A stretch of 64,000 bases of DNA, from the NCBI GenBank assembly GCA_963776205.1, contig CAVZLR010000004.1:868001-932000 (forward strand), written 5' to 3'. The DNA is from UBA4459 sp963776205. GTDB taxonomy: Bacteria > Bacteroidota > Bacteroidia > Bacteroidales > F082. Below the pieces are notes generated by a model. It made no database searches and was not told the DNA's origin. It worked only from the letters and a program-made list of their open reading frames with translations. A program made the translations under genes and the position numbers. Below are positions 32,838 through 41,630 of this stretch, one piece after another (position 1 is the stretch's first letter; every line of letters starts with the position of its first letter).

Positions 32838-33248
32838 TTAAAAACTTTTATAAATCCTCGCCTGCGAAATTCCGGGCGCCTGGATATTCAGGTCCATAAA
32901 ATAGCCAAATGCTGTTTGAGAGCATTCATAATCCGCGTTTTTCATCCTGGCCTCTACCCTGTCGAATAATTCTTTCGTATAATCTGCATCAGCTTTTGTT
33001 TCAGCAAGATGCGCAAATGAATGCAACACCACAGATTTTGTATCATTCTTCTTGGCTGCCCACTTCAGGTTTTTCACCATTTTGGTCTCCACTGATTTTA
33101 TATCTCCTTCATCTGCTGCTTCAGCGTGGATAAAAGCGACCAATGCATTTTCAAAAATTTCGCCTTCTGTAATTTCTTCATACTCATCCAAAGTTTTAAC
33201 CGTTGGGTGGTATCCAAATTTTTCACAGTAAATCATGAGTAATTTCAC
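32838..33248 (-). CDS. free-standing threonyl-tRNA synthetase editing-domain protein
   Basis: The 136-aa protein resembles the archaeal-type ThrRS N-terminal editing domain (tRNA-Thr_ED, a D-aminoacyl-tRNA deacylase-like fold). It starts MKLLMIYCEKFGYHP, has ENALVAFIHAEAADEG, the central KSVVLHSFAHLAETKAD (family pattern VxLYPYAHLSS) and the late AFGYFMDLNIQAPGISQ (family pattern FGWYKxFxIxxxGHPLSE). There is no synthetase body. In archaea this domain removes serine mischarged on tRNA-Thr, so a trans-editing role is a reasonable inference, but key residues are not all conserved. It is single-gene and transcribed away from the decarboxylase at 33341. Confidence 0.7.
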   Translation of the reverse strand: MKLLMIYCEKFGYHPTVKTLDEYEEITEGEIFENALVAFIHAEAADEGDIKSVETKMVKNLKWAAKKNDTKSVVLHSFAHLAETKADADYTKELFDRVEARMKNADYECSQTAFGYFMDLNIQAPGISQARIYKSF

Positions 33249-33340
33249 GGTGTTTTTTGTTTCGAAGTTATAAATAATAGGTTAATTTTGACCTTCTTAT
33301 TAACAAGTTTTTTCAACGCACAATTCAAATTCTTTATCAG

Positions 33341-34762
33341 TTGGATAATTTACTTCACAAAGCATACGATCCTGATCAATTTAGAAAAGAGGGGCACAAT
33401 CTGGTTGAACAGTTGGCCAATTATCTTGAAAACGCGATGAGCGGCAAGACGAAAAAGGTAATTGACTGGAAAGAGCCGGACGATCTGTACGAAAAATGGA
33501 AGGATTATATTGATAAAGATGTATCCTCCCAACAATTTTTCAACGATCTTATTGAACAGTCTATTCAGTTGCACAATCCACGTTATATGGGCCACCAGGT
33601 AGCCGTTCCGCTGCCGGCTACAGCACTTGCCAGTATGGTGGGCGCTCTCCTCAATAACGGTATGGCCATCTACGAAATGGGACCGGTGGCAAGCGTACTG
33701 GAAAAGTGGACCATATCCCATTTTGCAGGGCTTATTGGAAATAAAGATGCGGATGGTTTTTTAACTTCCGGGGGAACACTGGCTACGTTAACAGCACTGC
33801 TAAGTGCAAGACAGGCTATGTTGAAAAATGATGTGTGGGAAAACGGACAGGAGGACAAACTGGCCATCATGGTTTCCGAACAGGCCCATTACTCTGTGGA
33901 CAAAGCCGCAAGAATCATGGGGCTTGGTTCAAAAGGGGTCATTAAAGTTCCCGTTGATCAGGCATTTAAAATGCAAACGGATCAATTGGATCCCTTATTT
34001 AAAAGGGCGCATAATGATGGGCTGAAGGTGATCGCGGTAGTTGCAAATGGCTGCTCCACTTCCACCGGTACTTATGATGACCTGGCAGCTATTTCAAAAT
34101 TCTGTGATTCAAAAGATATCTGGTTTCACCTGGATGCGGCTCATGGTGGCGGTGTCATTTATTCGCCGAAATACAAACATTTATTAAATGGTATTGAAAA
34201 AGCTGATTCAGTCATTATCGACCTGCATAAAATGCTGATGGGTCCGGCATTAAGTACACTAGTGCTATTTAAGAATAGCGATGATTCGTATAAAACTTTC
34301 AGCCAGAAAGCACAATACCTGTGGGAAAATGAACAGGATAAGGAATGGTACAATTATGCCAAAAGAACGCTGGAATGCACCAAACTGATGATGAGTGTCA
34401 GGTTTTACGCGATCATCCAGGCATATGGTATTGAAATATTTAATGAATACGTAACACGGCAATATGACCTGGCCAGGGAATTCGCCAAAATGATTAAAAA
34501 TCAACCTAATTTTGAGCTTGCTGCGCAACCCATGTCGAATATTGTCTGTTTCAGGTATGCACCTCAAAATGTGGCGGATTTAAACGAACTGAACGGATGG
34601 ATAAGGAAAAAAAGCCTGGAAAACGGCGATTACTATATCGTTCAGACTGCATTGAATGGTGATATCTACCTCAGGGTTACGCTGATGAATCCTTTTACCG
34701 AAACCGTTCATCTAAAGTCTCTGTTAGAAGAAATAACCATAATTGCCGGGAATATTGAATAA
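33341..34762 (+). CDS. PLP-dependent group II amino acid decarboxylase
   Basis: The 473-aa protein belongs to the glutamate/aromatic-amino-acid decarboxylase group. It shows the cofactor-binding TSGGTLATLTALLSAR region (Ser142-Gly-Gly), the aspartate-bearing WFHLDAAHGGG (Asp265) and the Schiff-base lysine in IDLHKML (Lys297). The N-terminal segment HNPRYMGHQVAVPLPATALAS is typical of the group. The substrate (glutamate, aspartate, tyrosine or 2,4-diaminobutyrate) cannot be decided by eye. The start is TTG at 33341, as no suitable ATG precedes the conserved N-terminus. Confidence 0.88.
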   Translation: MDNLLHKAYDPDQFRKEGHNLVEQLANYLENAMSGKTKKVIDWKEPDDLYEKWKDYIDKDVSSQQFFNDLIEQSIQLHNPRYMGHQVAVPLPATALASMVGALLNNGMAIYEMGPVASVLEKWTISHFAGLIGNKDADGFLTSGGTLATLTALLSARQAMLKNDVWENGQEDKLAIMVSEQAHYSVDKAARIMGLGSKGVIKVPVDQAFKMQTDQLDPLFKRAHNDGLKVIAVVANGCSTSTGTYDDLAAISKFCDSKDIWFHLDAAHGGGVIYSPKYKHLLNGIEKADSVIIDLHKMLMGPALSTLVLFKNSDDSYKTFSQKAQYLWENEQDKEWYNYAKRTLECTKLMMSVRFYAIIQAYGIEIFNEYVTRQYDLAREFAKMIKNQPNFELAAQPMSNIVCFRYAPQNVADLNELNGWIRKKSLENGDYYIVQTALNGDIYLRVTLMNPFTETVHLKSLLEEITIIAGNIE

Positions 34763-34807
34763 ACGAATGAAGCTAAAAGCTTACATAGCATTTTAAAAAA
34801 ACATAAC

Positions 34808-36385
34808 ATGAAATTATTATTACCCATATTGATGCTGGCTTTCAGCCTGACCGTATTTTCACAAACAGACCCGGTTATTGAAAAAATTATTGAGATCGGG
34901 AAAACCGACAACCAGACGATGGATCACCTGGATGTATTGTGCAACCGTTTCGGGGGCAGACCCATAGGTTCTGATGCTTATGAGAATGCAGCCGAATGGG
35001 CTGCTTCCAAATTTAAAGAATGGGGAATGGAAGTCGATATGGATTTAGCAGGTGAATTACCGGTCGGGTTTAATCGTGGTCCTTGGTTCGGCAGGATGCT
35101 AAGTGACAATGGTATGCACCTGCATTTTGCTACACCTTCCTATACTTCAGGAACTAAAGGCGTACAAAGGGGCCATGTGTTAATAGAACCCACTACCCAA
35201 AAGGAATTCGAAAGGATGAAAGGTCGCCTTAAAGGTGCCTGGGTATTGATTGGTGGCAAAAACAATGGTTTTCCTATCGATATTTCTGCTGAAGCAGACA
35301 TAAAACGTGATTCCATCATTCAGGCGAATGAAGAAATTGCTAAGCAAAATGCTGAGATAAGGCGCGAGAACAGGGAGATCAGTGAGGCAGAGAATAAAAA
35401 AGAAGAAATTCGTTATATCGAAGAACCAGCCCTGTTCTACAACCAGATGCGTGACGCGGGTATCCTGGGTATCATTCAGTCATCGGCTGTTCCTATTCGC
35501 GTGATGTACGACCGGAAGAACCTGATGAATATGACATTCGAAAACCTGCCCACCGTACCCGATATCAAGGTGGACGAACATCAATACGAGATTATTGAGC
35601 AAATGGCCAAAGAAAGGCGCTATTTTGAACTGGAGTTCGACATCAGAAATCATTTTAAAATGGGTCCGGTAGAATATCACAATGTGATCGGTATTATCCC
35701 CGGCACAGAATTTCCCGACGAAATTGTAATCATGGGGGCACACCTCGATTCGTATGATGTGGCAACCGGTGGCGTTGATGATGGCTCCGGTGTAACACCA
35801 ACCATGGAAGCCGCCCGCCTCATCATGGAAGCCGGAGGCAATCCCAAACGTACCATCATGGTTTGTCTGTGGGCAGGCGAAGAGTTTGGCTTGCTGGGCT
35901 CAACCAACTGGATTGAAAGAAACGAAGATAAACTGGATCAGATTTCCAATATGTTCAACCGTGATGGAGGTCCAACGGTTCCTGCCACCATGGAAGTTTC
36001 AGAAGCCATGTGGGATGATATGCAAATGATTTGCGAACCTGTGAATGGTATTAATCCCGACTTCCCCCTAAAACTGGTAAAAAGAGAGCCCAGGGAACGA
36101 CCTAAAAAACCCTGGGGAACCGATAGCGGACCATTTGCGGTGAAAGGTGTTCCAACGCTGGGTTTTTGGAATGAAGACCCGAAAGGCTATAATTTCAACT
36201 ACCGCGAAATATGGCATACCGAAAGAGACTTATACAATAAGAGCATTCCTGAATACCAGGAACATGCCGCCATTGTTACCGCTGTTGTCGTTTACGGTGT
36301 GGCAAATCTTGACCATCTGCTGTCGAGGGAAGGGTATTATATTGATCCCCAAATTGAAATCAAAGACCAGAAGGAAAAAGATTAA
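34808..36385 (+). CDS. secreted M28 family metallopeptidase
   Basis: The 525-aa protein has a signal peptide (MKLLLPILMLAFSLTVFSQ) and resembles carboxypeptidase-Q-like M28 enzymes. Zinc-ligand motifs are GAHLDSYD (His312), GGVDDGSG (Asp324-325) and WAGEEFGLLGS (Glu358-359). Later come FNRDGG and IWHTERDLYNK with the last His ligand. Between the N-terminal part and the catalytic domain is a PA-like insert with a charged, coiled-coil-like stretch (about 165-200). It should act on peptides in the periplasm or outside. It follows the decarboxylase by 45 bp and may share its transcript. Confidence 0.9.
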   Translation: MKLLLPILMLAFSLTVFSQTDPVIEKIIEIGKTDNQTMDHLDVLCNRFGGRPIGSDAYENAAEWAASKFKEWGMEVDMDLAGELPVGFNRGPWFGRMLSDNGMHLHFATPSYTSGTKGVQRGHVLIEPTTQKEFERMKGRLKGAWVLIGGKNNGFPIDISAEADIKRDSIIQANEEIAKQNAEIRRENREISEAENKKEEIRYIEEPALFYNQMRDAGILGIIQSSAVPIRVMYDRKNLMNMTFENLPTVPDIKVDEHQYEIIEQMAKERRYFELEFDIRNHFKMGPVEYHNVIGIIPGTEFPDEIVIMGAHLDSYDVATGGVDDGSGVTPTMEAARLIMEAGGNPKRTIMVCLWAGEEFGLLGSTNWIERNEDKLDQISNMFNRDGGPTVPATMEVSEAMWDDMQMICEPVNGINPDFPLKLVKREPRERPKKPWGTDSGPFAVKGVPTLGFWNEDPKGYNFNYREIWHTERDLYNKSIPEYQEHAAIVTAVVVYGVANLDHLLSREGYYIDPQIEIKDQKEKD

Positions 36386-36487
36386 GTGATTATTAAGCCT
36401 GTTATTCTGATGCAAACAGCGTCAATTGATTTTGATTCTGTAACATTTTCTGAGGGTATAAGCCCTATAAATTCTCAAATTATGTAC

Positions 36488-36495
36488 TACCTTTG
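36488..36495 (+). promoter_or_regulatory. candidate -7 element of rarA
   Basis: TACCTTTG matches TAnnTTTG. Its place argues that translation begins downstream at ATG 36523 and not at 36493 or 36496, which overlap the element. Confidence 0.5.
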
Positions 36496-36522
36496 ATGAC
36501 CGGGTTTCAATACAATCAATTA

Positions 36523-37794
36523 ATGACAAATACACCACTTGCCGAACAACTTCGCCCCCAGTCGCTTTCCGAATATATCGGGCAGGAGCACTTGGTAGGC
36601 GAGGGTGCTATTCTCAGGCGAAGTATTGAATCGGGAAATATTCCTTCCATGATCCTTTGGGGGCCTCCGGGTGTCGGTAAAACCACCCTGGCACATATCA
36701 TCTCACAAACCCTCGACCGGGAATTTTATACGCTGAGTGCAGTAAGTTCAGGTGTTAAAGATGTGCGGAATGTCATCAACAATGCATCCATGTTTGGCGG
36801 ATCAGCGATACTTTTTATTGATGAGATCCACCGTTTCAGCAAATCCCAACAAGATTCGCTATTGGGCGCTGTCGAAAAAGGAACCATCACATTGATCGGT
36901 GCCACCACTGAGAATCCTTCCTTTGAAGTGATCTCTCCCCTACTTTCGAGATGCCAGGTATATATACTCAAACCTTTAACTGCAGAGCATCTTAACAAAT
37001 TGTTGGTTTCGGGCATCGAATTGCTCGAAAAAACATTTGATATCAACATCAAAGCCAAAGAAACGGAAGCGCTGTTCAGGATTTCAGGAGGTGATGCCAG
37101 AAAACTCTTCAATGCACTGGAACTTTTTGTTTACCAGGAAAAGATCCATAAGAAAAAGATCGTCATTGAAAACGAATCCTTATTAAAGACCATACAGGAG
37201 AATATTGCCATTTACGACAAGAAAGGCGAAATGCATTACGATATCATATCGGCATTCATCAAGTCACTTCGCGGCAGCGATCCTAATGCAGCAGTCTATT
37301 GGCTGGCGCGCATGGTTGAATCAGGTGAAGATCCTAAGTTCATCGCAAGACGGATGCTTATTCTCGCTTCAGAAGATATCGGAAATAGCAACCCTAATGC
37401 TTTGCTGCTTGCCAATACTTGTTTCGATGCCATCAGCAAAATTGGCTGGCCCGAAAGTCGAATTATTCTATCACAAACAGCTATTTACCTGGCTAATTCG
37501 CCTAAAAGCAACTCATCTTACACGGCAATTAATGATGCTCAATCTTTAGTGCAAAAAACAGGAAATCTACCTGTTCCATTGCATCTTCGCAATGCACCTA
37601 CAAAACTGATGAAAGATATCGGTTATGGAAAAGAATATAAATACGCGCATCAATACGAAAAAAACTTTGTGGATTTGGAATTTTTACCCGATAAAATAAA
37701 AGGAACAACCTTTTACGAGCCTGGCGATAATCTAAGAGAGCAAGAAACCCGCAAGGGACTCAAACAAAAATGGACCAATAAATACAAATACTAA
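36523..37794 (+). CDS. rarA: replication-associated recombination protein RarA (MgsA)
   Basis: This AAA+ ATPase acts at stalled replication forks. It opens MTNTPLAEQLRPQSLSEYIGQ, the classical RarA N-terminus, followed by Walker A GPPGVGKTTLAH, Walker B ILFIDEIHRF and sensor 1 IGATTENPSFE. The C-terminal part has SAFIKSLRGSDPNAAVYWLARM, RRMLILASEDIGNS and a YKYAHQYEKNFVDLEFLPD end, all of RarA type. About 423 aa is normal. It forms an operon with the next gene: the TAA stop and the ATG of the CvfB-like gene share one base. Confidence 0.95.
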   Translation: MTNTPLAEQLRPQSLSEYIGQEHLVGEGAILRRSIESGNIPSMILWGPPGVGKTTLAHIISQTLDREFYTLSAVSSGVKDVRNVINNASMFGGSAILFIDEIHRFSKSQQDSLLGAVEKGTITLIGATTENPSFEVISPLLSRCQVYILKPLTAEHLNKLLVSGIELLEKTFDINIKAKETEALFRISGGDARKLFNALELFVYQEKIHKKKIVIENESLLKTIQENIAIYDKKGEMHYDIISAFIKSLRGSDPNAAVYWLARMVESGEDPKFIARRMLILASEDIGNSNPNALLLANTCFDAISKIGWPESRIILSQTAIYLANSPKSNSSYTAINDAQSLVQKTGNLPVPLHLRNAPTKLMKDIGYGKEYKYAHQYEKNFVDLEFLPDKIKGTTFYEPGDNLREQETRKGLKQKWTNKYKY

Positions 37795-38624
37795 TGGCAG
37801 ATGTGGGATTGATGAATAAAATGGTGGTGGTTCGTGAGGCGGAGCATGGCGTTTACCTTACGGATGAAACGGATACGGATGTATTGCTACCCATAGCCGC
37901 AGTACCGGAAGGCTGTAAAATTGATGATGAAATTGATGTGTTTGTCTATCGTGATTCGGAGGACCGGATTATTGCCACAACACTGGAACCCTATGCTATG
38001 GTAGGCGATTTTGCCTTCCTGAAAGTTGTTAGTGTCAGTAAAGTAGGTGCCTTTCTCGACTGGGGTTTACATAAAGATTTAATGGTTCCATTCAAGGAAC
38101 AAAAGCACCGTATGAATGAAGGACAATCATACGTGGTGTATGTATATCTGGATGAAGATACTGACCGGGTGGTTGCCTCTTCGAAACTCCATAAATTTTT
38201 AAATGACACGCCTGCAAAATATAAGGAAGGAGAAGAAGTTGACCTCGTTATCTTCGCGAAAAATGATCTAGGTTACGAAGCCATCATCAATTTGATGCAT
38301 ACAGGAATGATTTACGAAAACGAGGTTTTCCAAGCATTGCATATTGGCGAGCAGGTAAATGGTTATATAAAAAAAATACGCAGCGATGGAAAGATTGATC
38401 TGGCATTGCAAAAAACCGGCTATAAAAACATGGGCCCCAATGTTGAGCTCATCCTTGCCTATTTGAATGAACATGATGGTGCGATGAATATCACGGACAA
38501 AAGCCAGGCTGAACTGATCTATGCCATTTTCGGGATCAGCAAAAAGAATTTTAAAAAAGCCATTGGTGCGCTTTATAAACAAAAAATTATCAGCATTGGA
38601 GACGATGTCATAAAACTTACTTAA
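37794..38624 (+). CDS. CvfB-like S1 RNA-binding protein
   Basis: The 276-aa protein has the arrangement of CvfB: several S1-type beta-barrels (about 5-65, 70-135 with FLKVVSVSKVGAFLDWGLHKDLMVP, 145-210) and a C-terminal winged helix (about 215-276; ITDKSQAELIYAIFGISKKNFKKAIG, short pieces quoted). CvfB of staphylococci binds RNA and affects virulence-gene expression; here a general RNA-binding role is inferred. It overlaps the rarA stop by one base, so it is translationally coupled to it. Confidence 0.87.
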   Translation: MADVGLMNKMVVVREAEHGVYLTDETDTDVLLPIAAVPEGCKIDDEIDVFVYRDSEDRIIATTLEPYAMVGDFAFLKVVSVSKVGAFLDWGLHKDLMVPFKEQKHRMNEGQSYVVYVYLDEDTDRVVASSKLHKFLNDTPAKYKEGEEVDLVIFAKNDLGYEAIINLMHTGMIYENEVFQALHIGEQVNGYIKKIRSDGKIDLALQKTGYKNMGPNVELILAYLNEHDGAMNITDKSQAELIYAIFGISKKNFKKAIGALYKQKIISIGDDVIKLT

Positions 38625-38636
38625 AACCAAAAAGAT

Positions 38637-39041
38637 ATGAATACAGCGATTGATAAAATAATTGATCATTCGAGTGAATATGCCAAAGAATTATTGATTG
38701 ACACTGGGGAACTATATCCGTTCGGTGCTTATATCGGTTTGGAAGGAAATGTGCATCCGGTAGAATATGAATATGATAAAAAGAACATGCCGACAGTAGG
38801 TGTGGTTATTGAAGCGCTTACAAAATATTGTGAGAATGAAATGAAAGAAGGTAAAATACTGGCATACGGATTAACCTATGAAGCCAGCGTACAGCTTGAA
38901 AAAGATGCCGATTTTGTGGACACCTTTGTAATTGATATCGCTACAAAAGAGGGAACCGATATACCATTGTATTATTATCCATATCATATCTCAGCAAATA
39001 AGACAGTAACATTTGACGATCCTTTTGCGGTAAAAAGATAA
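38637..39041 (+). CDS. conserved-looking hypothetical protein
   Basis: This 134-aa soluble, acidic protein begins 12 bp after the CvfB-like gene and is probably the third gene of the rarA operon. It has no signal peptide or membrane segment. Segments such as GAYIGLEGNVHPVEYEYD, VVIEALTKYCENEM and TDIPLYYYPYHIS suggest a compact alpha/beta fold. I do not recognise a family. It ends directly against the convergent transporter gene with no intergenic space. Confidence 0.7.
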   Translation: MNTAIDKIIDHSSEYAKELLIDTGELYPFGAYIGLEGNVHPVEYEYDKKNMPTVGVVIEALTKYCENEMKEGKILAYGLTYEASVQLEKDADFVDTFVIDIATKEGTDIPLYYYPYHISANKTVTFDDPFAVKR

Positions 39042-40268
39042 CTACTCATTACGATACGACCAAACCATCAATCCGATAGCGGTCAGTAAACAGACAATTG
39101 TTAAGATGAATGTAAAAGTAAAACCAAACATTTCATAAAATATGACCCCAAATAATGGGGCTACCAATGCCCTGGCACCTGTTAAGGAAAGGTGCAACGA
39201 TTGATAGGTTCCTGCTTCTTCAGGCTGGCAAAAATAAGAGGATCCGATATTCCATAACAATACCATGGTTGCTGCAAATACACCATGAAATAGTATGTAA
39301 AAAATGAGTGTATAATAAATCGTAATGTCATACCTTTCAAAAGAATAGGGCAGATAAGTGGTCATCATTAAAAAGAAAATATAAAGCGCCATGGATGAAT
39401 AGGTAAATACCGCGAATTTCCTTGGATCGATTTCGCCCAATAGTTTTCCGAAGAATGGCAACAATATGATGGCCAGTATATTATATGCATTCCTGTAAAA
39501 AGCCACACTGGCATAATTCAAGTCCAGTTGTTCATAGAAATAAATAGTAATCACCGTAACTGACATCATGAACGAGATACCATATATCATAAATCCAACC
39601 TCAAAGTGCCTGTATGGAATATTGGAAACCAAGATATCTTTCATTTCAAGTATCGACTTCTTTACTGACTGAAAAATGGATAATCTATAAACCGTTTTCT
39701 CATTGGCCGGATATTTTATTTCGGAAAGAATAAATACCGAAATAACACCCAATAAACCAATTACCGGAATGATATATCGAAATGCATAATTATCAAAATC
39801 AAGCAAATAGCCATAAGCAAACGTAACTATCAACATCACAATTTTATTGGTGGAAGTGGCATAACTGTATAGCCTCCCGAAATTTTGATGGCGGTAATTG
39901 GTTTTAAGCAAAAAATTGATGTTGGGGTAGATGACAATGTTTCCTGAAAAGTAAACCAGGAAAATACCCAGGAAAATGTAGTGGTAATAATTATTTGCAT
40001 CAATTGTCTGCACATGGTCAGGGAAAAGGAACAATAACAAGAGTGGCAAACGGGTTAAAAGTGCCGCGATCCGGAGCATCTTTTTCCTGTTCTTTATTCT
40101 TTTAATAAACTCATTGATAAAAACAAGAAAAAGAAACAACAGCATACTGAATTGAAACAGGAAACTCAGCTGGTAGTTGCTTCCATGCAAACTTTTTATG
40201 AAAACAAATTCATTCAGTGCCAGCACACCCAGAATAATCCCTTCAATGGCCATGTACAGACCATGCAA
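39042..40268 (-). CDS. major facilitator superfamily-type transporter
   Basis: The 408-aa protein consists of about twelve hydrophobic segments (for example FLFQFSMLLFLFLVFINEF, IFLGIFLVYFSGNIVIYP, FIFLTIVCLLTAIGLMVW-like end), consistent with an inner-membrane MFS carrier. Cytoplasmic loops are basic (KRIKNRKKM). No substrate-specific motif is visible. It converges on the hypothetical gene before it, with zero bases between the stops. Upstream on its own strand lies a 133-bp region shared with the acyltransferase at 40402, which is divergent. Confidence 0.78.
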   Translation of the reverse strand: MHGLYMAIEGIILGVLALNEFVFIKSLHGSNYQLSFLFQFSMLLFLFLVFINEFIKRIKNRKKMLRIAALLTRLPLLLLFLFPDHVQTIDANNYYHYIFLGIFLVYFSGNIVIYPNINFLLKTNYRHQNFGRLYSYATSTNKIVMLIVTFAYGYLLDFDNYAFRYIIPVIGLLGVISVFILSEIKYPANEKTVYRLSIFQSVKKSILEMKDILVSNIPYRHFEVGFMIYGISFMMSVTVITIYFYEQLDLNYASVAFYRNAYNILAIILLPFFGKLLGEIDPRKFAVFTYSSMALYIFFLMMTTYLPYSFERYDITIYYTLIFYILFHGVFAATMVLLWNIGSSYFCQPEEAGTYQSLHLSLTGARALVAPLFGVIFYEMFGFTFTFILTIVCLLTAIGLMVWSYRNE

Positions 40269-40401
40269 CCTGAAATGTAGATTTTTCTGTATTGTTCAAT
40301 CCCATGCCTTGCAGCTTTGAATTTCTTGGCGCAAAAGTAAGCCCATTTAATTCAACTCAATAATTTTTTCTTTATCAAGAAAGATATTTTAATATTGCAG
40401 T

Positions 40402-41268
40402 ATGAATCTACTCCTCACTTTTATCTTTATAGTATTTGTTTTCATCATTGGTATACTGCCTTTTAGGGTACTCTATATCTTTTCGGATATCATGTATTTC
40501 GTTCTTTTATACGTGATGCGCTACCGGAAATCGGTAGTCAGAAGTAATCTCGAAGACTGTTTTCCCGAAAAAAGCAATAAAGAGATTGATAAACTGATTC
40601 GTTTAAGTTATAAAAACCTGACAGACGTAATTGTAGAAGGCTTCAAAGCTTTCACAATGTCTGACCGGCAAATAAGAGAGCGGCATAAAGTTTTGAATCC
40701 TGAAATCCTCGCTGATTTGACCAATAACAAAAATGGGGTCATTGCAGCACCTTGTCATTATGGTAACTGGGAATGGGGAAGTATGTCGCCGAGTTTATAT
40801 TTTAATCATAGGATCATCGTTTTTTATAAACCATTCAGCAATCCATACATCAATCGCTTTGTAAATAAAAACAGATCAAGGACCGGAGGTATTTTAACTT
40901 CCATATACAAAACATCCGAAATTTTTAAAGAATTGAAAGGTCAGAAAGTAATATACATAATGGCTGCTGACCAAAGTCCATCAAATGCAAAAAGAGCCAT
41001 TTGGGTTGATTTTATGGGAAGAGAAACAGCATTTTTGCATGGTCCTGAAATATATGCAAAGAAATATAATTACCCGGTTATTTTTACTGATATTAAGCGA
41101 GTTAAAAGAGGTTTTTACGAATTGACTTTGTCAATAATTTCCGATCATTCTTCCAAAACTGAAGATAGAGATATAACAACTCTATATGCTAAAAAGCTTG
41201 AAACAGCCATTAGAAATAAACCGGAAGACTATTTATGGTCGCATAAAAGGTGGAAACATCAAAAATAG
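40402..41268 (+). CDS. LpxL/HtrB-like lysophospholipid acyltransferase
   Basis: The 288-aa inner-membrane protein starts with a hydrophobic anchor (LLLTFIFIVFVFIIGILPF). It carries the family motif HYGNWEW in GVIAAPCHYGNWEWGSMSP, later IIVFYKPFSNPYINRFV and YIMAADQSPSNAKRAIWVDFMGRETAFLHG (quoted in part). It should add a secondary acyl chain to lipid A or a similar lipid. The length of about 290 aa is normal. Its stop is only about 25 bp from the promoter of the tRNA-Arg/GIY-YIG unit. Confidence 0.88.
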   Translation: MNLLLTFIFIVFVFIIGILPFRVLYIFSDIMYFVLLYVMRYRKSVVRSNLEDCFPEKSNKEIDKLIRLSYKNLTDVIVEGFKAFTMSDRQIRERHKVLNPEILADLTNNKNGVIAAPCHYGNWEWGSMSPSLYFNHRIIVFYKPFSNPYINRFVNKNRSRTGGILTSIYKTSEIFKELKGQKVIYIMAADQSPSNAKRAIWVDFMGRETAFLHGPEIYAKKYNYPVIFTDIKRVKRGFYELTLSIISDHSSKTEDRDITTLYAKKLETAIRNKPEDYLWSHKRWKHQK

Positions 41269-41293
41269 CTTGATATTTTAAATAATATTATTG

Positions 41294-41301
41294 TATTTTT
41301 G
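41294..41301 (+). promoter_or_regulatory. promoter of tRNA-Arg, now driving the GIY-YIG insertion
   Basis: TATTTTTG fits TAnnTTTG, with TTG at 41270-41272 (21-bp spacer). A start near 41307 would be a few bases before the tRNA 5' half at 41313, so this is probably the original tRNA promoter. Confidence 0.55.
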
Positions 41302-41310
41302 CACTCCATT

Positions 41311-41333
41311 TTGGACCCGTAGCATAATGGATA
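41311..41333 (+). repeat. direct repeat, copy 1: 5' half of tRNA-Arg
   Basis: These 23 bases (TT plus tRNA-Arg nucleotides 1-21, GGACCCGTAGC...) are identical to 41608-41630. This copy lacks the rest of the tRNA and cannot fold as one. It looks like the disrupted original gene end or a target-site duplication. Confidence 0.9.
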
Positions 41334-41353
41334 CCTGCCTGCCGGCAGGCAGG
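41334..41353 (+). repeat. 20-bp GC-rich perfect palindrome
   Basis: CCTGCCTGCCGGCAGGCAGG equals its own reverse complement. It abuts the first tRNA half-repeat and precedes the GIY-YIG start by 17 bp. It has no T tract. It could be a nuclease target, a repeat end or an RNA hairpin. Its GC content stands out against the AT-rich surroundings. Confidence 0.92.
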
Positions 41354-41370
41354 GTGCAAATAAGGGTAAG

Positions 41371-41619
41371 ATGATGAAGTATTTTGTTTACGTTCTTAAA
41401 AGTCATGTTGATGGTAGATTATATAAAGGCATGACAAACAATATTGAAAGAAGGATTTATGAGCACAATATTGGTAAACATAAATCGACACGACCATATA
41501 AACCATGGAAATTGGTTTATCAGGAATCATTTGATTCAAGGATTGAAGCCAGAAAAAGGGAGAAATATTTAAAATCAGGAATAGGTCGTGAATTTTTAAA
41601 AGAAAAATTGGACCCGTAG
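41371..41619 (+). CDS. small GIY-YIG endonuclease inserted at tRNA-Arg
   Basis: The 82-aa protein is a single GIY-YIG nuclease domain of the UPF0213/excinuclease-like small type. It has YVYVL-type VYVLKSHVDG and LYKGMTNNIERRIYEHN (GIY and YIG parts with the conserved Arg), then FDSRIEARKREKYLKSG with the metal-binding Glu and GREFLKEKL. Its last codons Leu-Asp-Pro and TAG are supplied by the second 23-bp repeat, so the ORF overlaps the tRNA-Arg gene by ten bases. It lies between direct repeats of the tRNA 5' half, next to a palindrome, suggesting a minimal mobile unit. Tiny GIY-YIG genes can also be stable chromosomal genes, so mobility is inferred. Confidence 0.88.
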   Translation: MMKYFVYVLKSHVDGRLYKGMTNNIERRIYEHNIGKHKSTRPYKPWKLVYQESFDSRIEARKREKYLKSGIGREFLKEKLDP

Positions 41620-41630
41620 CATAATGGATA
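41608..41630 (+). repeat. direct repeat, copy 2, inside the intact tRNA-Arg
   Basis: The same 23 bases as copy 1, offset by 297 bp. This copy continues into the complete tRNA-Arg gene and also provides the last three codons and stop of the GIY-YIG ORF. Confidence 0.9.

Noticed and set aside
41313..41333. A second functional tRNA at the first half-repeat
   Set aside because: Only nucleotides 1-21 match; anticodon, T-arm and acceptor 3' strand are absent.
41334..41353. The GC palindrome as an intrinsic terminator
   Set aside because: No T tract follows, and a coding gene begins 17 bp later on the same strand.
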